This document shows positions 50,875-58,583 of a stretch of DNA of 64,000 bases, piece by piece. Each line of letters opens with the position of its first letter. Positions within the stretch are counted from its first letter, which is position 1. The stretch spans positions 1 through 64,000 of the forward strand of contig CAZTYF010000001.1 of assembly GCA_964617455.1 (NCBI GenBank), in the 5' to 3' direction. Position numbers and translations under genes: made by a program. The notes below the pieces were generated by a model. That model did not search any database. It was given only the letters and a program-made list of their open reading frames with translations, and was not told the origin of the DNA. This DNA comes from Monoglobus sp964617455 (GTDB lineage Bacteria; Bacillota; Clostridia; Monoglobales; Monoglobaceae).

Positions 50875-51648
50875 TCACTCCCTTGTGTTATTCCTCTGCC
50901 GCACCGCCTCATAGAGGAGAATTCCCGCGGCCACCGATGCGTTGAGGGATTCCGTCTCCCCAAACATCGGAATCTTGACCAAAAAATCGCAATGCTCCCG
51001 AACGATTCGGCTCATTCCCTCGCCTTCGCTTCCGATAACCACCGCCAAAGGGCCCGTCAAATCTTGGTCATAGCAGCTCCGCTCTGCGGAAAGGTCCGTC
51101 CCCACAACCCAAAGCCCCCGTTTTTTGAGCTTTTCGATTGCGGAGGATAGGTTTGCCACCCTTGCCACAAGGGTATATTCAAGAGCCCCTGCGGAGGCCT
51201 TTTCCACCGTCGCCGTCAATTGAACGCTTCGGTTTTTCGGTATGATAACCCCCGAGGCGCCTGCCCCGTTGGCGGTTCTGATTATGCTCCCCAAATTGCG
51301 GGGGTCCGTTATTCCGTCGCAAATCACCACAAAGGGGTCCGTGCCCCTCTCTTCGGCCCGTCTCAAAATGTCTTCCACATCCCCGTAGGAATAGGCCGAC
51401 ACGATTGCGACAACCCCCTGATGGGCCCCGCCTTCGCACATTTTGTCGAGTCTCCGCCCCTCCGCAAAATCGTACCTCACGCCCTTTTCCTTGGCAAGGT
51501 CCCTGATTTTGCCTATAATCGGGTGGTTGAGCCCGTCCTTGATATAGATTCTGTCAATGGGCCGCCCGGCATTCAGTGCCTCAAGAATCGGGTTTCTGCC
51601 GTATATTATATCTCTGCCCGGCCTTTCCCTGTCGTTTCTCTTTCCCAT
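50875..51648 (-). CDS. rlmB: 23S rRNA (guanosine-2'-O)-methyltransferase RlmB
   Basis: A 257-residue SPOUT (SpoU) methyltransferase that 2'-O-methylates G2251 in the 23S P-loop. The N-terminal substrate-binding domain starts with IIYGRNPILEAL. The knot motifs are DGITDPRNLGSIIRTANGAG, VIGSEGEGMSRIV and ESLNASVAAGILLYE. It is the first of a minus-strand run rlmB-ymdB-pgeF of RNA and envelope housekeeping genes, four bases after the arabinofuranosidase stop codon. It could therefore be co-transcribed with that sugar gene. Confidence 0.94.
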   Translation of the reverse strand: MGKRNDRERPGRDIIYGRNPILEALNAGRPIDRIYIKDGLNHPIIGKIRDLAKEKGVRYDFAEGRRLDKMCEGGAHQGVVAIVSAYSYGDVEDILRRAEERGTDPFVVICDGITDPRNLGSIIRTANGAGASGVIIPKNRSVQLTATVEKASAGALEYTLVARVANLSSAIEKLKKRGLWVVGTDLSAERSCYDQDLTGPLAVVIGSEGEGMSRIVREHCDFLVKIPMFGETESLNASVAAGILLYEAVRQRNNTRE

Positions 51649-51652
51649 AAAA

Positions 51653-53677
51653 TTACCTCACATACTTATCGATAGGATTTTTCCCTTTGAGAGGGCTCCG
51701 TTGTTCGGGCCGAATTTTAATGACTGTCAAAGAATAGGGCAAAAGCTCCGTATCTCCGCCTATTTCCGTTTCTTCCCTCCGAGGCACTATAAGGTTTGGG
51801 TTTTCGAAAGTGTTTCGGGCGTCGGGGGAATCTGCGGACAGGGTAATCTTTTCTCCCATAGGCTCCCCCCTAAATTCGGGCGGAAGGACAAGGCGGAGTT
51901 TGAGTTTCTTTTCGGAGGGATTGATTGATTTTAATATTATCCCGCCGTCTTTGTCAAGGGATGCGGAAATATACAGCTCTCCGTCGGCTTCCAATTTGAG
52001 AGCCGCTGTGCCCGTATTCTCCGCAAAGAGCTTTTGCACATGGTAATTCGGTGTTTTCACGACTGTCTCCCCGTCAAACCATATCAAATCGGGTTTCCAT
52101 TGGCTGTAGGGCTGTCTTTTGGAAAACAGAGGAGCATAGGAGGCCATAATCACGGTCTCCGCCTGTTCAAGGCCGCACAAAAATGCCCCCTCGGCCAGTG
52201 CCGATATCATATCGTTATACCGGGTCTCGGCAGCCCCCTCCGAATTCGGCTCCGACTCATAGGCTTTTGCGGCGTATTCTCCCAAATATACGGGAATCGA
52301 ATACTCCCGTCTTTTCGGTGCGGAATAATAGTCCCAATTGTCAAAGAACCACTCTTTCGGGGCGTAGTTGTGCTCATCAACCGCAAAGCAAAACTTCGGG
52401 TTGCTCCTTGACTTTTCCTCGGCATATTCCCGGGCCGCAATATAGCGGCTGTCCCCCAAAGCGGGTCCTCCCGGGAAAATCAAATCCACGTCCGGGTATT
52501 TTTCATGAATGACTTTTTCAAATTCTCCATAGCGCTCAAACCATCGGTTTGTCTCCGTCTGCCATTGCTCGTTGCCTATGCCCAGCATCCTAAGTCGAAA
52601 GGGCTCGGGATGACCCATTTCGGAGCGCAGGCCGCCCCACTTTGTGTCGGCTCCCCCCCTTGCAAACTCGATAAGGTCAAGGGCGTCGGTTAGGTATTCG
52701 GCAAACTCCTCCGTATACTTCCCCTCTCCGTCAAAAATCGGCACGGTCTCTCCGCTTTCGAACTGGCAGGACATACTCCCGTTGAGAATCGGCAGCGGTT
52801 CGCATTGCAGATATTCGCAAAGCAAAAAATACTCATAAAATCCCAATGCAAAGGATTGGTTATATCGAGGCTCCTCCTCCCCGAAAGCCCATCGGTTGAA
52901 ATCCTGTTTTCGTTTCGGGGCGGGTCCCACCGTATTTTTCCATCGGTATGCGTTTTTGAGGTCGCTGCCCTCAGCAACGCACCCTCCGGGGAATCGCATA
53001 AAGGCGGGTTTCAAATCCCGAATCGCCTCCGCCAAATCCCGCCTGAAAATTCCCATAACCGCATCGTCGGGGATTGCGGAGACGAACTTTATGTCAATAT
53101 AATCCTCGGCCGAAAGCTCGGGCAGGGAGAGGGACAGGCGGCAGTTTGAGCAAGACTTTGGGGCCCTCAGCGTCCCTTCATGGGATTCCGTTTCACCCCG
53201 ACGCTCCACCGGGCAACTCGCCGCAATATCTCCCTCTCGGAATATTTGGGCAAAAATACGCACTTGGGCACCCTCTGAAGGCGAGGCGAGGATTTTGATG
53301 TTATAATCCATTCCCTCTTTCACGGAAAAACCTCCGAAGGAGGAATTCAGCAGGGCCGCTCCCTCTCCGCTTCCCCAAAGGCGCATAAAATATCTGTCCT
53401 CGGCATCTTTGATATATCGGGCGCTCCCCTTCAAAACTTCCCAGCCGTAGCCCGGCCGGGGATGAGCCGATTTTAAAATCTTCTTGGTCCCGCCCTTTTC
53501 ATTGGGCGCGACATCATATTCCGGAGTTATGTGGCCGAAAGAGCGGTTTTCCGCAAGCTCTGCGGAAAGACCCCCGTCGGCGGCATAGTTTATATCCTCG
53601 AAAAAAATTCCCTGCATATTCGGAGTTATCTTTGCGATTTCCTCCGCCGAAATTTTGAGGGTGATTGTTTTGTCCAT
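51653..53677 (-). CDS. Alpha-L-arabinofuranosidase (GH51)
   Basis: A 674-residue GH51-type enzyme releasing arabinose from arabinan or arabinoxylan fragments. An N-terminal carbohydrate-binding-like beta domain (about 60-190) precedes the barrel. The acid/base Glu is at about 370 in LGIGNEQ and the nucleophile Glu at about 467 in YLGEYAA; FMRFPGGC is typical. A C-terminal beta domain follows. The absence of a signal peptide implies a cytoplasmic enzyme acting on imported oligosaccharides, but no sugar transporter or regulator is adjacent. It abuts rlmB, an odd neighbour. Confidence 0.93.
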   Translation of the reverse strand: MDKTITLKISAEEIAKITPNMQGIFFEDINYAADGGLSAELAENRSFGHITPEYDVAPNEKGGTKKILKSAHPRPGYGWEVLKGSARYIKDAEDRYFMRLWGSGEGAALLNSSFGGFSVKEGMDYNIKILASPSEGAQVRIFAQIFREGDIAASCPVERRGETESHEGTLRAPKSCSNCRLSLSLPELSAEDYIDIKFVSAIPDDAVMGIFRRDLAEAIRDLKPAFMRFPGGCVAEGSDLKNAYRWKNTVGPAPKRKQDFNRWAFGEEEPRYNQSFALGFYEYFLLCEYLQCEPLPILNGSMSCQFESGETVPIFDGEGKYTEEFAEYLTDALDLIEFARGGADTKWGGLRSEMGHPEPFRLRMLGIGNEQWQTETNRWFERYGEFEKVIHEKYPDVDLIFPGGPALGDSRYIAAREYAEEKSRSNPKFCFAVDEHNYAPKEWFFDNWDYYSAPKRREYSIPVYLGEYAAKAYESEPNSEGAAETRYNDMISALAEGAFLCGLEQAETVIMASYAPLFSKRQPYSQWKPDLIWFDGETVVKTPNYHVQKLFAENTGTAALKLEADGELYISASLDKDGGIILKSINPSEKKLKLRLVLPPEFRGEPMGEKITLSADSPDARNTFENPNLIVPRREETEIGGDTELLPYSLTVIKIRPEQRSPLKGKNPIDKYVR

Positions 53678-53720
53678 TTCCTCTCCCGCTTTTCAAAGAT
53701 ACATATACTTCAACCGAAAA

Positions 53721-53750
53721 CAGGGGACCGGGACAGTGCCCGATCCCCTG
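53721..53750 (-). terminator. Terminator of the SLH-protein gene
   Basis: Minus-strand stem CAGGGGA.CGGG/CCCG.TCCCCTG with an ACTGT-type loop, followed by TTTTCGG. It lies 13 bases beyond the SLH-protein stop. Confidence 0.85.
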
Positions 53751-53762
53751 GGATGAATCGTC

Positions 53763-55634
53763 TTATTGCTGCTGTTGCAGTTGTTGCTGTTGAATCAAGA
53801 GATATACTCCATAGAGCATCTTGGCCGCCTCGGCTCGGGTTGCGGGATTTTGCGGATTGAAGTTTCCGCTGTCGTCTCCGGTGGCAATGCCTTGGTTATA
53901 GAGATAGGACACGGCGTCAACCGCATAGTCGCTGATATTTGCCGAATCCGGGAAGGCATGGGCCTCCGTGGCGGGCGAGCCCTGGGTTCTGTAGATTATG
54001 GCGGCAATCTCCTGACGGGTGATATTGGCGCCTACGCCGAAGCTTCCGTCACCTCTGCCGTTTATGATTCCGTTTTGAACAGCCGCCGCAATGTAGGGTG
54101 TGTACCAATCACCTATGTCATCGCTGAAGGAGGGGGTTGCGTTGTTGTCAACGGCATATCCCATAACGCCCACTATCATCTTGGCGAACTGCTCACGGGT
54201 TACCGGGTTTTGAGGTTCGAACTTGCCTTCCCCCATACCGTTTATAACTCCCAAACTGCTGAGGGCGTTGATTGCGGGGATTGCCCAGTCAACGACTCCC
54301 GCAATATCGTTAAAGGCCGCATATTGCTCCGAGGTCAAAGGCTCGGCTGTGGGCGACGCGGTCGTGTCGTCATAATAGGGGGTTCCGCCGTAATATCCCG
54401 AGTTGCCGCTGCTTGAGCTGTTGCCCCAGGTCTGACCCGTGTAGCCGTTGTTTCCGTATCCGAAGGTGGCGTATATCTCCATAACGCCGTTCACCACATA
54501 GTTATCTATGTTGGCGGCGCTGATTTGCAGCGATGTGCCGTTTAAGTTTACGCTTCTGTTGTTTATTTTCACATTGTTCAGGGTATAGCCGTTTGAGGAG
54601 CCGAATCTGATGGTAAGGCCCACGCCGTAGGGAATATCCGAGTAATAGTCGGAGGTGTTTCCGGAATTTGTGGCAACCAAGGTGGCGCTCAAGGCTCCGG
54701 TGAAGGTAACTCTTCCGCCTCTTGTTACGGTTACGTCTATGGCATAAGTTCCTTCTTCGCCGCTTCCGCCCATCTTTTCGTCAAGCTCTTCCAATCGGTC
54801 GGTTATAACATCCAGCTCGTTCTGGACGGAAATAAGGTCGTTTCGAATGTTGCTTGTAACGGTGTCGTCTCTTATGTAATCATTGAAATCCGTGTATTCC
54901 TCTTTGAGGGTGGACAAAACTTCCCGAGCCTCGGTAATCAAGCTTCTCATCTCTCGGATGTCCGTCGCATCATAGGAGGAGGAATTGTTTATATATCGGC
55001 TTGTGTAAGTATTCAAATCCGCCGTCACATCGTTATACTGCTTTTGGGCGTCCGAATAGAGCTGGCTGTCGGTCATTTCCTCGACTTCGGCATAGAAGGT
55101 TATGTCGGATTCCGGCATGGTAAACGTGGTCTCTATGCTGTTGGTTTGGGTTTTGGCCAGCTCCTGCTTGTTGTTGTCGGAATCGGTGTAATACAGAGAA
55201 GTGTAGTAATAACCTCTTGAGGCACGGGCCTTCACCGAAACACGGGCACCCTTTGCGGCAGAGGTCGCAGCCTTTGAATTGACATATGTCTTAATCCTTG
55301 AATAGCTGTTGGCATCGATTTCGATATTATAGGTCCCGGCTGTGGCTGTGGGACTCGGAGTGGCGGTTGCGGTCGGGTCTCCCGACACTTGGGGCTCCTC
55401 GGTGGGTGCCTCGGTGGCTTCCGGTTCCACGGAGTCTGTAGGCTCGGGAGCGGCGGTGGATTCCCCGGCGGGTTCCTCGGTAGCCTCGGGTGCCGCGGTG
55501 GCGGTGGGCTCCGGCTCTGCGGCAGGTGTATCTCCCGCAACAACGTCATCCGCTGCGCCGGTGGCCATCATGGGCACAACCGTAAAAATCATACAAAGCG
55601 CAACAATCAGCGACAGGGTTTTAAAGTATTTCAT
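53763..55634 (-). CDS. Secreted SLH-domain protein
   Basis: A 623-residue exported surface protein. A signal peptide (residues 1-27) is followed by a Pro/Thr/Glu/Ala-rich segment (about 32-98). A beta-rich domain follows (about 100-185, with TMPESDITFYAEVEE resembling InlB B-repeat/bacterial Ig-like edges). Next come a helical coiled region (about 190-290), a second beta domain, and three C-terminal SLH repeats (about 440-610: INGMGEGKFEPQNPVTREQF and relatives) that bind the wall. It ends in a Gln-rich tail (LIQQQQLQQQQ), probably from CAG/CAA expansion. No enzymatic motif is visible, so a structural or adhesive role is likely. Confidence 0.88.
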   Translation of the reverse strand: MKYFKTLSLIVALCMIFTVVPMMATGAADDVVAGDTPAAEPEPTATAAPEATEEPAGESTAAPEPTDSVEPEATEAPTEEPQVSGDPTATATPSPTATAGTYNIEIDANSYSRIKTYVNSKAATSAAKGARVSVKARASRGYYYTSLYYTDSDNNKQELAKTQTNSIETTFTMPESDITFYAEVEEMTDSQLYSDAQKQYNDVTADLNTYTSRYINNSSSYDATDIREMRSLITEAREVLSTLKEEYTDFNDYIRDDTVTSNIRNDLISVQNELDVITDRLEELDEKMGGSGEEGTYAIDVTVTRGGRVTFTGALSATLVATNSGNTSDYYSDIPYGVGLTIRFGSSNGYTLNNVKINNRSVNLNGTSLQISAANIDNYVVNGVMEIYATFGYGNNGYTGQTWGNSSSSGNSGYYGGTPYYDDTTASPTAEPLTSEQYAAFNDIAGVVDWAIPAINALSSLGVINGMGEGKFEPQNPVTREQFAKMIVGVMGYAVDNNATPSFSDDIGDWYTPYIAAAVQNGIINGRGDGSFGVGANITRQEIAAIIYRTQGSPATEAHAFPDSANISDYAVDAVSYLYNQGIATGDDSGNFNPQNPATRAEAAKMLYGVYLLIQQQQLQQQQ

Positions 55635-55701
55635 ATTAAATCCTCCATATGTGTTATTATTTTATCTTCCCGTTGTTGTTTTCAAACTCAACGCTTTAAC
55701 C

Positions 55702-55730
55702 ATTTTGCCATACTTTTCCCAATAAGTCAA
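55702..55730 (-). promoter_or_regulatory. Promoter of the SLH-protein gene
   Basis: On the minus strand: TTGACT (55725-55730), a 17-bp spacer, CAAAAT (55702-55707), a weak -10. GGAGG precedes the ATG. Confidence 0.55.
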
Positions 55731-56064
55731 GTGATTTTGCAAATTGTAATATTTTATTTTTGTAAAATTTTTTTGTTTGATTTGCGAAGAACCATCGGAA
55801 GCTATCCACTCTCGCAAAAGCGTTTATCAAAACCGGTGCGGGATTCGCTGCGGCAGCATCTCGGTTTGGATGCACAGGCTGATTTTCGTTCGAATTGCAG
55901 ATAAAAAAGGCTTACCGATATTGTAAGTCTCCGTAAGCCGACGGTTCCCGAATTTGATTGAATGCTTGGGTTTGCGTGCAGTAATCAAAACATTTTCGGA
56001 CGGTACGGGAGTGGATTGTAATTGACAAACCTACGGATTTTTTGCCCCTCTCCCTATTTCGGTG
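55731..56064. other. Intergenic region with one hairpin
   Basis: No gene is supported. A 7-bp stem GGCTTAC (55909-55915)/GTAAGCC (55933-55939) with a 17-base loop is visible, lacking a clean T-tract. A short plus-strand open frame to about 55904 is probably accidental. Confidence 0.5.
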
Positions 56065-56093
56065 TTGACCTTTTCGGGATTTTGTTATACAAT
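56065..56093 (+). promoter_or_regulatory. Promoter of the DUF362 gene
   Basis: TTGACC (56065-56070), a 17-bp spacer, TACAAT (56088-56093), 54 bases before the start codon. Confidence 0.75.
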
Positions 56094-56146
56094 TTTCGAA
56101 GGACCGGGGGCGTTTGTCTCCGGCGGAGTGTAAAGAAGGTTTTGAT

Positions 56147-57289
56147 ATGGACAGAGTTTCGATTGTTAAATGCGCGGATTATGAAAATATTCGGGAGGCT
56201 GTGGAAAAATCCCTGAATTTGATAGGCGGGATTGAAAAATTCATAGAACCGGGCAGTCGGGTGGTGATTAAGCCCAACTTGGTGTCCCGCAGAAAACCCG
56301 AGGAGGCGGCCACCACCCATCCCAAACTGCTGCGGGCGGTGATTGAGCTGGCGGAGGAGGCGGGAGGCAAGGTGACAATTGCTGAAAGCCCCGGCGGGCC
56401 CTATAACGGAGCCACGCTCAAGGCCGTGTATTCCGCCTGCGGAGTTATTGAGGCCGTTTCGGGCACCAAAGCCGTCCTGAATTATGACACGGGTTTTGAG
56501 GAGGTTCCCTGCCCGAAGGGAGTCACCGTGAAAAAGCTGCCCGTTATAAAGCCGATTCTCGATGCGGATGTGATAATCTCCCTGCCCAAGCTGAAGACCC
56601 ATTCCATGACCGGCTACAGCGGGGCGGTGAAAAATCTGTACGGCACGGTCCCCGGCACCTACAAGGCGGAGCTTCATTTTCGCCTGGATGAGCGGAGGGC
56701 TTTTTGCTCCATGCTGGTGGATTTGTGCGAGCTTGTGAAGCCCACATTGGCGGTGATGGACGGGGTTTGGGCCATGGAAGGGGACGGTCCCACAAACGGC
56801 ACCCGTCGGGATGCGGGAGTCGTTATGGCAAGCGCAAACCTTCACGCCATGGACTATGCGGCCTGCAAAATGCTGGGCTATAACCCCGAGGATGTCGACA
56901 CGGTGTCCGAGGCGGAAAAGCGGGGGCTCTTTGAGCCCGAAAACATACAAATCATGGGATCGGATATGACGGAATTGGGCCTTGAAAATTTCGTCAAGCC
57001 CCAAACGGATTTCAACCTCCTCAAGGTTGTGTCCCTGCCGCCCCGTCTGAATAAGCTGGCGGTGAAGCTCTTGTCATCCCGTCCCGATATGGATTACGGC
57101 AAATGCATAGGCTGCGGGGAGTGCTTCCGCTGCTGCCCCCCAAGGGCAATCGCCATGAAGGACGGCAGGCCCGAAATCGACAGGAAAAAGTGCATAAAAT
57201 GCTTCTGCTGCCAGGAACTCTGCCCCAAAGGTGCGGTGAAAATCAAGCGGCCCCTTTTGAACCGTTTCATGATAAAGTTCTTAAAATAA
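56147..57289 (+). CDS. DUF362 protein with two [4Fe-4S] motifs
   Basis: A 380-residue cytoplasmic protein. The DUF362 domain (about 1-300) has RVVIKPNLVSRR, LPKLKTHSMTGYSGAVKN and MDGVWAMEGDGPTNG. The C-terminus is a bacterial ferredoxin domain with CIGCGECFRCCPP (about 318-330) and CIKCFCCQELCP (about 349-360). Such proteins are presumed redox carriers or reductases; the substrate is unknown. The ATG at 56147 follows AGAAGG; the frame is open 11 codons further up. ispG, which itself needs an iron-sulfur cluster and reductant, lies 160 bases downstream with its own promoter. Confidence 0.88.
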   Translation: MDRVSIVKCADYENIREAVEKSLNLIGGIEKFIEPGSRVVIKPNLVSRRKPEEAATTHPKLLRAVIELAEEAGGKVTIAESPGGPYNGATLKAVYSACGVIEAVSGTKAVLNYDTGFEEVPCPKGVTVKKLPVIKPILDADVIISLPKLKTHSMTGYSGAVKNLYGTVPGTYKAELHFRLDERRAFCSMLVDLCELVKPTLAVMDGVWAMEGDGPTNGTRRDAGVVMASANLHAMDYAACKMLGYNPEDVDTVSEAEKRGLFEPENIQIMGSDMTELGLENFVKPQTDFNLLKVVSLPPRLNKLAVKLLSSRPDMDYGKCIGCGECFRCCPPRAIAMKDGRPEIDRKKCIKCFCCQELCPKGAVKIKRPLLNRFMIKFLK

Positions 57290-57370
57290 AGCTCTCTGTT
57301 AAGTCCCTTATCTCCGCTTCGGGAAAGATACATCCCGAGGGGAGACACGGGGAAATTTTTCAAAAATTTC

Positions 57371-57399
57371 TTGAATATGGGAAATCCTTATGTTAAAAT
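57371..57399 (+). promoter_or_regulatory. Promoter of ispG-polC
   Basis: TTGAAT (57371-57376), a 17-bp spacer, TAAAAT (57394-57399), 51 bases before the ispG start. Confidence 0.65.
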
Positions 57400-57449
57400 A
57401 AATCTATGGAATTCATCAAAAAATCAATCTCTTTGGGAGATAGGGAATT

Positions 57450-58493
57450 ATGACAAAAAGGGTGAAAATCGGGGACACGGAAATCGGCGGGGGAGCCTCC
57501 GTGAAAATTCAGTCCATGACCAATGTGCCCACCCGTGATGTGGACAGGGTCGTTGCTCAAATCAACGAACTTGCCGCGGCGGGCTGCCGAATTGTGCGCT
57601 TTTCCGTTCCCGATGAGGAGAGCGCCAAGGCGGTTGAGGTCATCAAGAGCAACACCGATGTTCCCTTGGTGGCGGATATACATTTTGACTACCGTCTTGC
57701 CCTTATGGCCATTGAGAGAGGAATCGACAAGGTCAGAATCAACCCGGGCAACATAGGGGGAGAGGACAAGGCGGGGGCGGTGGCAAAGGCCGCCAAAGCT
57801 GCGGGAATCCCCATCCGAATCGGTGTGAACGGAGGCTCTTTGGAAAAGGATTTGCTTGCAAAACACAAAGGGGACCTGCCCTCCGCAATGGTGGAAAGCG
57901 CCCGTCGGCACATCGAAATTCTGAACAGGTTCGACTTTGACGATATTGTGCTGTCCCTCAAGGCTTCAAGCGTGAGAGACACCGTTTCGGCCTATCGGCT
58001 GGCGGCGGAGACTTTTCCCTATCCCCTCCATTTGGGAGTGACCGAGGCGGGGACCGTAAAGCAGGGTATTGTCAAATCCGCCGTGGGCATCGGCTCCCTG
58101 CTCCTTGATGGAATAGGCGACACCATTCGCGTCTCTTTGACCGGGGACCCGGCGGAGGAAGTGAAAGCCGCCGAGTCGATACTCCGCTCTTTGGATATGG
58201 GCGGGGACTGTGTGGAGGTTGTGTCCTGTCCCACCTGCGCTCGGACCAAAATCGATTTGATACCCATTGCCGAGGAGATAAACCGAGCCGTGGAGGGCAT
58301 TCCCAAAAAGCTCAAGGTTGCGGTTATGGGCTGTGTGGTAAACGGCCCCGGGGAGGCGGCGGATGCGGATATAGGCATTGCCGGCGGGGACGGCTGCGCC
58401 GTGCTCTTCAGGCACGGGAAGATTATCGGAAAAATCGACGAATCCGAAATCGTCCCCCGTCTTCTTGAGGAAATAGAGAAACTGACCCGGTGA
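57450..58493 (+). CDS. ispG: 4-hydroxy-3-methylbut-2-enyl diphosphate synthase
   Basis: A 347-residue flavodoxin/ferredoxin-dependent enzyme of the MEP isoprenoid pathway, reductively opening MEcPP to HMBPP. The TIM barrel begins VKIQSMTNVPTRDV and includes ADIHFDYRLAL and VRINPGNIG. The C-terminal [4Fe-4S] ligands are in SCPTCARTKIDL and GCVVNGPGEA. Length is normal for the bacterial form. polC follows 90 bases later. The upstream DUF362 ferredoxin could supply electrons, which is speculation. Confidence 0.97.
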   Translation: MTKRVKIGDTEIGGGASVKIQSMTNVPTRDVDRVVAQINELAAAGCRIVRFSVPDEESAKAVEVIKSNTDVPLVADIHFDYRLALMAIERGIDKVRINPGNIGGEDKAGAVAKAAKAAGIPIRIGVNGGSLEKDLLAKHKGDLPSAMVESARRHIEILNRFDFDDIVLSLKASSVRDTVSAYRLAAETFPYPLHLGVTEAGTVKQGIVKSAVGIGSLLLDGIGDTIRVSLTGDPAEEVKAAESILRSLDMGGDCVEVVSCPTCARTKIDLIPIAEEINRAVEGIPKKLKVAVMGCVVNGPGEAADADIGIAGGDGCAVLFRHGKIIGKIDESEIVPRLLEEIEKLTR

Positions 58494-58583
58494 CATCCGG
58501 GCCGAAACCCGATTAGAACCCCGAACACCCTTCGGGAAATTCATAAAAAATCAACGATAAGGATAACGATAAGGAAGGTAAAT

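Noticed and set aside
55800..55904. Short plus-strand frame in the spacer upstream of the DUF362 gene
   Set aside because: It has no start codon with a ribosome site, overlaps the SLH-gene promoter region, and no protein family was recognised.
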